From Shackletoniella antarctica (GTDB taxonomy: Bacteria > Cyanobacteriota > Cyanobacteriia > Phormidesmidales > Phormidesmidaceae): a stretch of 50,015 bases of DNA. Position 1 is the first letter of the stretch; each line of letters starts with the position of its first letter. The stretch spans positions 1 to 50,015 of the forward strand of contig QBMN01000017.1 in assembly GCA_003241845.1 (NCBI GenBank), given 5' to 3'. The notes under the pieces are model-generated. The model made no database searches and was not told where the DNA came from. It was given only the letters and a program-made list of their open reading frames with translations. Below are positions 9,475 to 17,920 of the stretch, piece by piece. A program made the position numbers and the translations under genes.

Positions 9475-9558
9475 GTCTGACTGACAGGGTCTGACTAACA
9501 GGGTCTGACTAACAGGGTCTGACTAACAGGGTCTGACTAACAGGGTCTGACTGACAGG
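9475..9558. repeat. Six tandem copies of a 14-nt repeat
   Basis: The unit GTCTGACTAACAGG is repeated six times head to tail. The first and last copies have GTCTGACTGACAGG. This is like the short tandemly repeated repetitive sequences of cyanobacterial intergenic regions. It is not in a gene. Copy number is likely to vary between strains (inferred). Confidence 0.95.
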
Positions 9559-9915
9559 CCCAAGACATTGAGGGATCAGGTGATTTTGGGGGCAATTTCA
9601 GGTATCTCCTGATATAGGTTAGGGGGCCTGGCGCTTACTCTAGAACTAGGGCAACACCCTAGAGCACAGTCCGTCAGTTTGGATGAAGCAGCTCTGTTCG
9701 GTGTCTTCCCGATCGGCTTCTTCCCTAATCGGCGGTCAAAACGATGATCAACCCTCAACCCATAGATTTTGCCCACAGTCCTAGGCCGGGGTCACTCTGG
9801 CCTTTACCACGCTGGTTACAGTGCTTCAAACCGCCTCTCTGCGAAAGGTGATTATCTATCTAGGTATCGAGAGCATTCCTGGGCAGCAGACCACCGTGCG
9901 AGTGGCACTGCCAGA

Positions 9916-10055
9916 CTAGCCCCTCGGCTATTGTCTACCCGCTTCAGCCCCTGCATCTTTTCACCGCTGAAGCCTTTCGTTCCCTGTCTAGCCCCTCGGC
10001 TATTGTTTACCCGCTTCAGCACCCTGCATCTTTTCACCGCTGAAGCCTTCCGTTA
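9916..10055. repeat. 72-bp tandem duplication with internal hairpin
   Basis: Two adjacent copies begin CTAGCCCCTCGGCTATTG at 9916 and 9988 and remain nearly identical to GAAGCCTTYCGTT. Each copy contains a CTTCAGC ... GCTGAAG inverted repeat that can form a hairpin. The second copy ends about 40 bp before the pentapeptide gene, so it lies in the likely leader or promoter region. Confidence 0.9.
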
Positions 10056-10095
10056 CATCATCAGGGCCTATCACACATAAGGGGAGGTGCGTCTC

Positions 10096-11478
10096 ATGGG
10101 CAGCCCAACCCACCTCATGCATCTAAAGCAAAACATCGAAACCTGGAACCGTTGGCGCAGTGACAACCCAACCATACAACCCGATTTAAGCGAAACCTAC
10201 CTCTGCGCCAGCGCTATCAGCGCGGCCAACCTCAGCGGTGCCAATCTGCACAAGGCCGACCTATACTCAGCCGATCTGTGGGGTGCCGACCTGAGCCATG
10301 CCGATCTGCGGGTGGCCAACCTTAGCAGCGCTAACCTAGTTAACGCCAACCTCGCTGGGGCCAACCTGGCCGAGGCCGAGTTGCTCAGTGCTAACCTCAC
10401 CCAGGCTGACCTGCGCGGCGCTAACCTGCACCGCGCTAACCTCAGCATGACTAACCTGGCGGGGGCCAACCTCACCGGGGCCGACCTCACCGGGGCTAAC
10501 CTCAAGGGGGCCAAGCTCACCAACGCCAATCTCACCAACGCTCGGCTGACCGGGGCTGAGCTAACCGGCATCATGGTCAGCGATGTCGATATTGGCGTGC
10601 TGGCCACCCTCGACCAGGTGACCTGCGACCACATTTACGTGTTGTCTTGCCTCAGTCCTGACCAGGGCGACAGTGGCGAGGTGTCCAACACCTACACCGC
10701 TTACTTTCGGTCGGCTTTGCACCAGTTTTACCAGAGCTTTGTGGAAGCCTGCGACCAGGGTGGCCCTCAGCTTTACCGGGTTGCTTGGCCCTCTACGGGT
10801 ATGCCTTCGACCCTGGATATCTATCTGCAATCGGTAGAGCGCCAGGGCAACGGCGACCTGATGGTGCGGGTGGGGGTGCCTGGGCTTAAGGCACCCCCAC
10901 CGCCTGCGGTAGAAAAGCCCACGGTGCAGCAATTGTTTAGCACCCTGGGCCGGGGCGATTTCTATCGCCAGCAGCTGCAAGCTAAAGCAGACCAGATGGC
11001 CACGGTGCAGCGGCAAAACGACGAGCTGCTGGATCTGCTCAAGGCCATGACCCGGCAAAACGTTTACGTTCAATCAGTTTCTGTAATGGAGAATAGCATC
11101 ATGACTGGGGTATCTAAGTACGACATGCGCGGCGCCAACATCGGCAGCTTTGCCGACACCGTTGAAGCGGGGGGCCAGCAAAAATCGGTGCAGTACAATC
11201 AGCACGCGATGGATACGGTCTCTGACTTTGAACTCGTTATTCAGGTGGAAGAGTTGCTGCAACAGCTGGCCAAGCAGGCCCCCCAGGTGCCCGCCCACCA
11301 GCGGCCCCAGGTGGTGAGCAATGCCCTCCAGAAAAAAGCTCGGGTTAACCCTGAGTTTAAAGCCAGGCTGCTCAAGGCTCTAGAGACGGGCAGCGGCGAG
11401 CTGATTCGGGTGTTTACCCAAAACCCCTACATCAGCATTCCCATGGCCCTGGTCAAAGGCTGGGTATCGGTGGCGTAA
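10096..11478 (+). CDS. Pentapeptide-repeat protein with unknown C-terminal domain
   Basis: 460-aa protein. After about 40 residues it carries roughly two dozen consecutive A(N/D)Lxx pentapeptides (SGANLHKADLYSADLWGADL...) to about residue 162, which will fold as a right-handed quadrilateral beta-helix. The rest (170-460) is not a repeat: a region with YTAYFRSALHQFYQSFVEAC, then a coiled-coil-like stretch and an Ala/Gln-rich helical end. The family role is usually structural or protein-binding and the ligand is unknown. ATG 10096 is chosen because GGGGAGG ends 9 nt before it; the GTG at 10087 abuts that site. A strong terminator follows. Confidence 0.85.
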   Translation: MGSPTHLMHLKQNIETWNRWRSDNPTIQPDLSETYLCASAISAANLSGANLHKADLYSADLWGADLSHADLRVANLSSANLVNANLAGANLAEAELLSANLTQADLRGANLHRANLSMTNLAGANLTGADLTGANLKGAKLTNANLTNARLTGAELTGIMVSDVDIGVLATLDQVTCDHIYVLSCLSPDQGDSGEVSNTYTAYFRSALHQFYQSFVEACDQGGPQLYRVAWPSTGMPSTLDIYLQSVERQGNGDLMVRVGVPGLKAPPPPAVEKPTVQQLFSTLGRGDFYRQQLQAKADQMATVQRQNDELLDLLKAMTRQNVYVQSVSVMENSIMTGVSKYDMRGANIGSFADTVEAGGQQKSVQYNQHAMDTVSDFELVIQVEELLQQLAKQAPQVPAHQRPQVVSNALQKKARVNPEFKARLLKALETGSGELIRVFTQNPYISIPMALVKGWVSVA

Positions 11479-11509
11479 TTTAGTTTAGGGTCTCTTTTGG
11501 GTTATGAGT

Positions 11510-11541
11510 CCCTGGGTTTTTAGAAAACCCAGGGATTTTTT
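11510..11541 (+). terminator. Rho-independent terminator after the pentapeptide gene
   Basis: A perfect 11-bp stem CCCTGGGTTTT / AAAACCCAGGG with a 3-nt loop is followed by ATTTTTT, 31 bp past the stop codon. The T-run is on the + strand only; the convergent usher gene ends at 11549. Confidence 0.85.
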
Positions 11542-11548
11542 GTTGGGC

Positions 11549-14500
11549 TTAGGGAGGGCCGATCTGCAATGTGCCGAGGTCAATTAAACCTTCCTGATCG
11601 GGGGCGATTTCAAATTGCAGCGGGGCGCGATCGCGCAGTCTGATCTCATAACGCCCTGGGGTAAACCCCAGCAGGGCAAACCGACCAATGCGGTTGGTAA
11701 ACAGGGGTTGGGCGGCCCAGTCAGCGTCTGACAACGAGACCACCTCGCCCGCCTGCAACCCCAGGGGTGCCCCGGCCTCATCCACCAGCACGCCCCGGAC
11801 AAAGGCCGAAGCTTCGGTACCGGCCATGATGAGCGTACCGCTGCGGTAGCTGGGCATAACCACATACTCATCGGTGCCCAGGTCGTAGCCTAGGGGGGCC
11901 TCTGGGGCGTCGAGCCGCACCCGCGAGACGTAGTAGGGCTGGAGATCGGGCAGCACCGCTGGGCCAAACCCATCGACGACGGCCCCGTAGCCATCCTGGC
12001 TGGGGTTGACCCCAATGGTTTGCCCCCGCCAGCGATCGCGCGGCACCACCAGCACAAAGCTGTTGGTAATTGGGCGCGACCAGCCAAAGTGGCCATCGGC
12101 AAACACCAGGGCGGTACCAAAGGTGAGACGAGTGGTGTTGCTGATGTTGTTGCTAGTAGTGGCCCCCGCCCCCGTAGGCCAGGAGACATCGTGAGTCAGG
12201 CCCAGATCAAAGCGATAGTCGCTGTAGGTCAGCCGCCCCGACACATCGTAACCCTGGCTGCCCCGATTGAGATCGACCGCTAGACCTGGGCTCTGCAGTC
12301 TGCGATCGGGGCTGCGGCTCCACGACAGGCGATTGCTGATCGCCTCGGTGCTGCTCACTGTGGTGTTGAGTGCCAGCGACTGGCGGCGCTGGGGCATCAG
12401 CCAAGATAAGCCTAAAAAGGCGCGAGTTTCATCTTGGCCCTGCTGATTGCGGCTGTGGTTGAGGTTGACACTGCCGCTGAGGCCGTTGCCCAGCGATCGC
12501 GACAGCCCCAGGTTAGCGGTGTAGCTATCAGGCCCATCTCGCCCCAGGCGATAGCCGCCACCAATATTCAAGCTGGTGTTGTCAAAAATACGCTGACTGT
12601 AAGATGCCGACAGGCTGAGCCAGTCGGGGCTGGGGCTTAGGGAGCCAAAGGTAGTGAAGCGATCGCCCCGGTACTCTGCCGCAATTCGCAGCGATCGGTT
12701 AGTGGCGTCTTGGGGGCTGGGGGGTAGTTCATACTGCAACCGCATGGCCAGGCCGGTGCCCAGTTCGCTGGTGTGGCTGGCCGCCACATCCCAACCCCAG
12801 TTGCCCACCGCCGACGCCCACACCCCATCGGTTTCCAACATTTGATAGGAGGGCGTGAGTTGCGCATAGCCCCCCAGAGTCACGGTGGGGCTGACTCCCC
12901 AGCGATGGGCCAGGGCCAGCTGCGGCTCCTCCCACTGGTACTGTCGCTGCCCGCTCAGAGTGCGGGTGGGGAACCCCAGATTGTAAGAAAACTGCTGCAA
13001 CCCCGGTGCCAACAAATTACCGGCCAGGGCGGTGGCAAAGTCGAGGCGCTGCACCTGCCCCAGGTCATCGGTAATGACCAGCTGAATATCGTTGGCCCCG
13101 GTGCTCAGGGCCAGGTTGCGAATGTCTTGAGGCCCCGCCTCCAGCTGCAACTGCTGCACCCTGACCCCGTTAATGTAAATTTCTACTCTGGCAGGCCGCT
13201 CTAAAAAGAAGGTAAATTCTCCGGTGGGGCGGGTAATGCGATAGGGCTGCAAGCTGTAGTTGCGAGACACTGAGATACCGCCCAGCGGCACCACCGTCTG
13301 AAACGCACCACTCACCGGAATCGACAAATCCCCCGCTATGTAGCGCAGAGCATTGACCGGGTCGTCGTGCACCAATCGCACATCGCCCCGACTAAACCCC
13401 GGAGCGCCTCCTTCAATTGCGTTGGCTCGACCCTCTAGCACCCAGCCCGATAGATTTAGCGCCCCATCGAAGGCAATGCGCAGGGGCTGCCGTCCGGTGC
13501 TCCCCGAGCCTGACCAAACAATATCTTCGCCAGCCAAAATATTGAGGTACCCGCTGACGGTGCTCACGGGCAGGGCATCCGCCGCTTCGGGAGGCAACCC
13601 AGCGACCCCCACCACATTGGTGCGCCGCAGCGCCGCCGGAATTTGTAGATAGAGCTCTAGCTGAGTTTGATCAAACACAACCGCAATGCCCAACTGTTGC
13701 AGCTGGGCTAGGGGTAAGTAGCCATCGCTATCGACGATCGCCGCCAGCTGGCTCTGCAAGTCTGGCCGCAAAATCGACGCTGTTTTGTCAAGCACCGGGG
13801 CGGCCTGTACCTGGCTGGCACTGCCCTCGGCGATCACCACGATCGCCTGCCCCTGGGGCTGATCGTTAATGAAAAAGGGCACAGCAATAGCCTGATCCTG
13901 CGGCGGGGGGCGGCCAAATACCCGCTCAAACAGTTCAGCCTCGGTTTCAGCCGATTCCTCTGTAGGTTCTGAAGGCGGTGCTTCGGTAAGGGTGGCGTCC
14001 CCTGGTTCTGCAATCGGGGTTTCAGCCTCGGCAGAAGGAGGTGCAGGTTCTGACTGAGGAGTCTCAGACTTAGGTACTGCTGGCACTGAGACTCCAGACT
14101 CTGGTGTGGCGTTTTCAGTCTGTCTTTCAGCTCCTACCGTAGGATCTGCTGGTTGTGAATTGGGCCTTTGAGATTGTGAAGTCAGGTTCTCAGGCTCTAA
14201 GGCCAGTTTCTCAAGCTCCGAAACAGCCCCAGAGCTAGGGTTTTCGGGCTCTGAACTAGGAACCGGAGGCTGTGGCACGGCAGAATAGGCGATAGCCGCT
14301 ACCTTTGGACTCCAAGCAGCCTGGCTAGCGACCAGACCGAGTTCTGGCAGGCTGGGGCGGTTATACCCTTGAGCACCAGGGTGCATCGAGTTAGCATTTT
14401 TGGTTTGGGCAGCAGCGGATTGAGGCTCTGAAAGCTGGTGTCCAACCGGGGCAGCCGTCTGAATCGTCGCCTCTGCTAACGAAGGGAAAGTTGCTATTGC

Positions 14501-14746
14501 CAGGGGCTGTCGGGCCGTAGAAAACGACGGTTGCGGAGCGGGTAAACCAGAGACTAAGGCATGGCCCCCAGCCGCTTCAGGGGTGGGAGCCACGGCAATC
14601 TGGGGTGGTGTTAGGGCTTCAGCCGCAGCCGTAAGCGCAGACTCTGCCGGGGGGGGAGGTAATGGATTGACCGGCAGAGTCGCCGTTGTTGCCGTGAGGA
14701 GATAGGGCGTTAACACGGGGCAGGGGGCGCGTTGTAACCAGCGCAC
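11549..14746 (-). CDS. FimD/PapC-type outer membrane usher
   Basis: Outer-membrane pore that would assemble and secrete pilus subunits. Residues 1-268 are Pro/Ala/Glu/Ser-rich low complexity, unusual for ushers. From about 269 comes a usher N-terminal domain (GYLPLAQLQQLGIAVVFD), then the 24-strand-barrel region with the plug/ingrowth signature VEIYINGVRVQQLQLEAGPQDIRNL and ANDIQLVITDDLGQVQ. C-terminal beta domains end GRFALLGFTPGRYEIRLRD. The start is GTG 14746, bounded upstream by an in-frame TAG, and gives no convincing Sec signal. The neighbouring frame (ORF 14894-14619) encodes a better candidate hydrophobic segment (AVFGWSSVAMAIPLCALV), so a sequence error, frameshift or atypical start is possible. 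It lies 134 bp after the chaperone gene. Confidence 0.85.
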   Translation of the reverse strand: MRWLQRAPCPVLTPYLLTATTATLPVNPLPPPPAESALTAAAEALTPPQIAVAPTPEAAGGHALVSGLPAPQPSFSTARQPLAIATFPSLAEATIQTAAPVGHQLSEPQSAAAQTKNANSMHPGAQGYNRPSLPELGLVASQAAWSPKVAAIAYSAVPQPPVPSSEPENPSSGAVSELEKLALEPENLTSQSQRPNSQPADPTVGAERQTENATPESGVSVPAVPKSETPQSEPAPPSAEAETPIAEPGDATLTEAPPSEPTEESAETEAELFERVFGRPPPQDQAIAVPFFINDQPQGQAIVVIAEGSASQVQAAPVLDKTASILRPDLQSQLAAIVDSDGYLPLAQLQQLGIAVVFDQTQLELYLQIPAALRRTNVVGVAGLPPEAADALPVSTVSGYLNILAGEDIVWSGSGSTGRQPLRIAFDGALNLSGWVLEGRANAIEGGAPGFSRGDVRLVHDDPVNALRYIAGDLSIPVSGAFQTVVPLGGISVSRNYSLQPYRITRPTGEFTFFLERPARVEIYINGVRVQQLQLEAGPQDIRNLALSTGANDIQLVITDDLGQVQRLDFATALAGNLLAPGLQQFSYNLGFPTRTLSGQRQYQWEEPQLALAHRWGVSPTVTLGGYAQLTPSYQMLETDGVWASAVGNWGWDVAASHTSELGTGLAMRLQYELPPSPQDATNRSLRIAAEYRGDRFTTFGSLSPSPDWLSLSASYSQRIFDNTSLNIGGGYRLGRDGPDSYTANLGLSRSLGNGLSGSVNLNHSRNQQGQDETRAFLGLSWLMPQRRQSLALNTTVSSTEAISNRLSWSRSPDRRLQSPGLAVDLNRGSQGYDVSGRLTYSDYRFDLGLTHDVSWPTGAGATTSNNISNTTRLTFGTALVFADGHFGWSRPITNSFVLVVPRDRWRGQTIGVNPSQDGYGAVVDGFGPAVLPDLQPYYVSRVRLDAPEAPLGYDLGTDEYVVMPSYRSGTLIMAGTEASAFVRGVLVDEAGAPLGLQAGEVVSLSDADWAAQPLFTNRIGRFALLGFTPGRYEIRLRDRAPLQFEIAPDQEGLIDLGTLQIGPP

Positions 14747-14880
14747 AGAGGGGTATAGCCATTGCTACTGAAGACCAGCCGAAGACAGCGCTTTTGGGGT
14801 GGCGATCGCGAGCCAGATAGCGTCTCAAGGTTTGGCATTGCCAGCTCCTGAGCCATCTGGCCCGCGCTATGGGGCAGGGT

Positions 14881-15660
14881 TTATCGCAGATCAAAGGTGG
14901 CGGTAACTGGCCCCACCGGCAACCCGGCGGGCCAGGGCACGGTAAACTGCCGCTGGTTTTGGGCTAGCAGGTTTTCGCCGCTTACCCCTTGCAGTTGCTC
15001 GGGGTTGAGGGTCACCGTCTGCCCGCCTGCCCCTGAGGTTAGGGAAAGGTGCAGGCCAGTCAGCAGTTGATGGGCCGTACCCTGGTTATGAAACTGCACC
15101 ACCAGAGCATCTTGGCCGTTGATGTTTTGATGGCTGGCGCTTTCGAGCACCACATTGGAGCTGACGCCTCGGGGGGTAACGTAGAGAGACGCCACATAGT
15201 TATAGACGGCGCTAATTCTCACCACCGCAGTAGTGACCTCAACTTCAGGCTCGTCGAAAGCAATGGACAACTGCTCAGCAATTAGTCGAAAGGGTAGTTC
15301 GTGCGTGAGGTCAGACTCGCCCAGCCAGGTAACGCGCACGGTTTGTACCTGGCCCGGTTGCAGCAAAATTTGGGGTGGGTAAACCACAAAATCATCTTCT
15401 GCATCGGGGCGGGTTTCTCTGCCGTTCAAATCCATCTGGCGTTCGGTGACGCGAATTTCAATTGCTACAGGCTCATCGCCTGTGCTGCGCACCTGAAATG
15501 AGCCGGTGGAGCGCGCGCCGCTGGGTGAGAGAGTGAGGCTAGAGGGCGAGAGCTGGTAACTAGCATCGGCCCAACTGGGTGGGGCTATCAAAGCCCCGGC
15601 CCCCAGTAAAAGTGAGGCTAGACAGCCGATGGATGCCAATGTCTGTGTCAAAGTTTTCAT
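14881..15660 (-). CDS. PapD-like periplasmic pilus chaperone
   Basis: 259-aa secreted protein with a clear Sec signal (MKTLTQTLASIGCLASLLLGAGALIAPPSWA). It is followed by an immunoglobulin-like PapD fold: SYQLSPSSLTLSPSGARSTGSFQVRSTGDEPVAIEIRVTER, then FVVYPPQILLQPGQVQTVRVTWLG, the G1-strand-type signature of these chaperones, and LPFRLIAEQLSI. It would donate a strand to pilus subunits in the periplasm and deliver them to the usher. The start ATG 15660 has GGAG 8 nt upstream. It lies between the subunit genes and the usher gene, the classical order of archaic/sigma-type clusters. Confidence 0.87.
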   Translation of the reverse strand: MKTLTQTLASIGCLASLLLGAGALIAPPSWADASYQLSPSSLTLSPSGARSTGSFQVRSTGDEPVAIEIRVTERQMDLNGRETRPDAEDDFVVYPPQILLQPGQVQTVRVTWLGESDLTHELPFRLIAEQLSIAFDEPEVEVTTAVVRISAVYNYVASLYVTPRGVSSNVVLESASHQNINGQDALVVQFHNQGTAHQLLTGLHLSLTSGAGGQTVTLNPEQLQGVSGENLLAQNQRQFTVPWPAGLPVGPVTATFDLR

Positions 15661-15831
15661 GTCAATTCTCCATGGAGTGCTGCGGAGAGACTGGGCTTAA
15701 AATTGCTGAAAGAATGCGGTAAATCAACCCTGGATTTTGTAGCTAACCACTGGGTTAATAGTGCCCCTTTTCTTAGCAATTTATCTATCTCTCCAGGGAA
15801 TTTAAGAGAAATAGCACGATTGATTTATTTT

Positions 15832-16290
15832 CTATTGATTAACGAGGGTAAATACCAACGTATCTGAGTAAGAGCCGGATGGCTTACCGTCGATGTCGCT
15901 GGCTAGCATGGTGGCCTGCACAGACAGAGTACAGCCTGTGTCACAGGTTAGGGCAGATTTGGTTAGAGCCGTAACATCTTCACCGCTGGTCAGGCTGCTA
16001 ACTTGGACACCATCAATAATTAAGGTATAGGGAACAGCCGATGGATGGGTAACATGGCGAAGGGTGCCGCGCTCGGTTGATCGAACCTTTAAAATCCATC
16101 CATTTGGGCTGTCAGACTGCACTTGCACAACACCTAAGTCTTGATTGAGGTTGCCAGCACTGGGATTGAGGGTGAAGGTAGTGCTGGGGGTGTAGTCAAC
16201 AATGCCTAAAGCAAAAGCCGCTGCTGGAAATAGCATGCTTAGCCCCATCGTGGCAGGAATAAGCCAGTTCAAGAGGTGATAATTTCGCAT
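15832..16290 (-). CDS. Spore-coat-U-like pilus subunit, second gene
   Basis: 152-aa secreted protein beginning MRNYHLLNWLIPATMGLSMLFPAAAFA. The mature part is all-beta with one Cys pair (LTCDTGC) and a C-terminal strand GSYSDTLVFTLVNQ, the typical end of spore-coat-U domain subunits that enter chaperone and neighbour by donor-strand complementation. ATG 16290 follows GAGGG at a normal distance; the track start at 16311 lies before that site. It is smaller than the upstream subunit and could be a minor, tip or anchor subunit (inferred). The 171-bp gap to the chaperone gene leaves room for RNA processing. Confidence 0.78.
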   Translation of the reverse strand: MRNYHLLNWLIPATMGLSMLFPAAAFALGIVDYTPSTTFTLNPSAGNLNQDLGVVQVQSDSPNGWILKVRSTERGTLRHVTHPSAVPYTLIIDGVQVSSLTSGEDVTALTKSALTCDTGCTLSVQATMLASDIDGKPSGSYSDTLVFTLVNQ

Positions 16291-16400
16291 TTTATGCCCT
16301 CTAAAACACATTCATTATGTGGAGATACCCTAGAGCACCTCCACATAACTTAGTGATTAAATCAGACCGTTAAGCTAGCTCTAAATTCCTCAAGGAAGGA

Positions 16401-16973
16401 TTATTTAGAGGTAAGGGTGAAGCTCAAGGTATCGGTGTAGGTGCCAGTCGGAAGACCCGCCAAAGCTACCGATGTCGTACCACCATCAACAGTTCCAGTG
16501 GCTGCGATAGTAGCGCTAACAGCGCTATTTACTACCGCCGTTGCAACAGCTTCGGTGTGGGGTGCATCAACCAGGGTCTGACTCGCTAAAGTGGGGTCAG
16601 CTAGCGAAGGAGTTGCACCAAACGCGGCAAGCGAGTCAGCTACAGTTAGATCTGAATAGGTGATATACACGTTAGCAGGAGTAGTAGCATCCTGATTCTG
16701 CAACTCCCCGGCATTTGTAGACGTGACCACTACAGTCCACCCCTGAGGATCATTATTCCGAACGTTCAGGCTACCCATTGCGAAAGATCCAGTGGTAAGA
16801 GTCGTTGATGCTGCAGCAGTAGGTAGGGTGAAGGTAAGTGTGCTGATGGGCGCGATATTACCACCTACTTCGCCACTAGCTGTTTGAGCTAGGGCAGCAG
16901 GGCCAGCGAGTAGAGATGCACCGACGAGCAGGCTGGAAGCGATTAGGGTATTACGGAAGGTTTTAGCAAACAT
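16401..16973 (-). CDS. Spore-coat-U-like pilus subunit, first gene (likely major)
   Basis: 190-aa protein with a textbook signal peptide (MFAKTFRNTLIASSLLVGASLLAGPAALAQ). The mature region is rich in Thr/Ala/Ser and beta strands, with GSLNVRNNDPQGWTVVVTSTNAGEL. The second subunit has SDSPNGWILKVRSTERGTL at the matching place, so the two are homologous. The C-terminal strand GTYTDTLSFTLTSK fits donor-strand exchange. No Cys is present in the mature part. A strong AGGAG precedes the ATG by 8 nt. First place in the operon and the best ribosome site suggest the major pilin. Confidence 0.78.
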   Translation of the reverse strand: MFAKTFRNTLIASSLLVGASLLAGPAALAQTASGEVGGNIAPISTLTFTLPTAAASTTLTTGSFAMGSLNVRNNDPQGWTVVVTSTNAGELQNQDATTPANVYITYSDLTVADSLAAFGATPSLADPTLASQTLVDAPHTEAVATAVVNSAVSATIAATGTVDGGTTSVALAGLPTGTYTDTLSFTLTSK

Positions 16974-17363
16974 GATGGGTCTCCTGAAGTGGCAAGTTTT
17001 GCCTGAAGTGAGTTTGTTTGCAGGGGCAAATAATGCTCCTGCGGGGTTTTGTGCTGGTTGGGCTTTAGCAAGGTTCCCTGATTACGAGAAGAGGGATTGC
17101 CTTACCGCTGACCGGCAACGTAATAGGCTGCACAGTTAGAAAGAGAAGATCTGATGAGAGAGGCAGCGAGGTCGCTAACTTTAATTTTGTAGCGGTTGAT
17201 TGGCTCGTTGGCTCACAATCAGGTTTTTCTCTTTCCTTCATGTTTACTACCATAGAGAGTCAAACCCCATTCACCTATGCTAATTGCACCTATTTTCTAG
17301 TAGTTAAATTTTCGTTTTTGCGTATTTTTATCGAGACAAGTAGCGACAAAGAGCATCAAGCTT

Positions 17364-17649
17364 CAGGGTAATCGCATCTTATTTCGTATGAACGCTAGCA
17401 GACACAGTCAAATGCATATGAGACGAGAGGTCAAAAATGCTCAAATTTAGAGAAAATCAGTCTTATACCACAGAGTGTCAAGAAAAATAGTGTTCTACGC
17501 TTCATTAATGGCCTTTTATATGGCCCAGGAATCAGTCTCGGCATGAGGCCAGTCATAATCATGGCCTAAAACCAGTGAATCTGCGCTCTTCTCAGAAAGT
17601 GTGCAATTTGTCTGTATCGCAATTAGCCAATTTAGATGCGATTACCCTG
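17364..17649. mobile_element. 286-bp MITE-like element with 16-bp inverted ends
   Basis: The ends are perfect inverted repeats CAGGGTAATCGCATCT (17364-17379) and its complement (17634-17649). Directly outside both ends lies the 10-bp direct repeat CATCAAGCTT (17354-17363 and 17650-17659), as expected for a target-site duplication. There is no transposase ORF inside, so it is non-autonomous. Ends starting CAGGG with an 8-10 bp duplication could suit an ISAs1-type relative, but that assignment is tentative. Confidence 0.85.
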
Positions 17650-17920
17650 CATCAAGCTTAATCTGTTTTAACCTGGCAAAAAATTTGTCGAACGATAATT
17701 AAAAAAATAACTCTAATCAACCTTATGTCAACAATATTAAACACCTTCCGGATTGTCAAAAACCTGCTTTTTGAATCCCAACCCTCGGTTTACACCAGGC
17801 CAATTTCAGGGTCTATGGTTTTCCCTTAGGCAAAACTCACTTCTGAAGTTTAGCTTTGGTTTGTGTAGGGATATTAAACCCTTCCGGATTTGTAAAAGGC
17901 CGTATGCAACGGTTTGGTAA

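Larger units (their letters stand above)
8960..10095. other. Repeat-rich stretch without a convincing gene
   Basis: About 1.1 kb between the TPR gene and the pentapeptide gene. It holds a possible 49-codon ORF (9141-9290 +, with a hydrophobic MSCGAIAAALAMWPLLL start but no convincing family or ribosome site), an imperfect palindrome with arms ATTCCCGC/GCGGGAAT (9326-9369), a 14-nt tandem array (9475-9558) and a 72-bp direct duplication (9916-10055). Track ORFs here have no coding character that I can recognise. Confidence 0.6.

Noticed and set aside
9475-9558. CRISPR array
   Set aside because: Units are directly adjacent 14-mers without spacers; no cas genes are seen.
17065-17253. 62-aa - strand ORF upstream of the pilus genes
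   Set aside because: No signal, no family and no ribosome site; low coding character in AT-rich DNA.
17364-17649. Invertible promoter switch (fimS-like) formed by the inverted repeats upstream of the pilus genes
   Set aside because: The inverted repeats are flanked by an exact 10-bp direct repeat, which is explained by transposition rather than site-specific inversion. No tyrosine recombinase gene is in the window.
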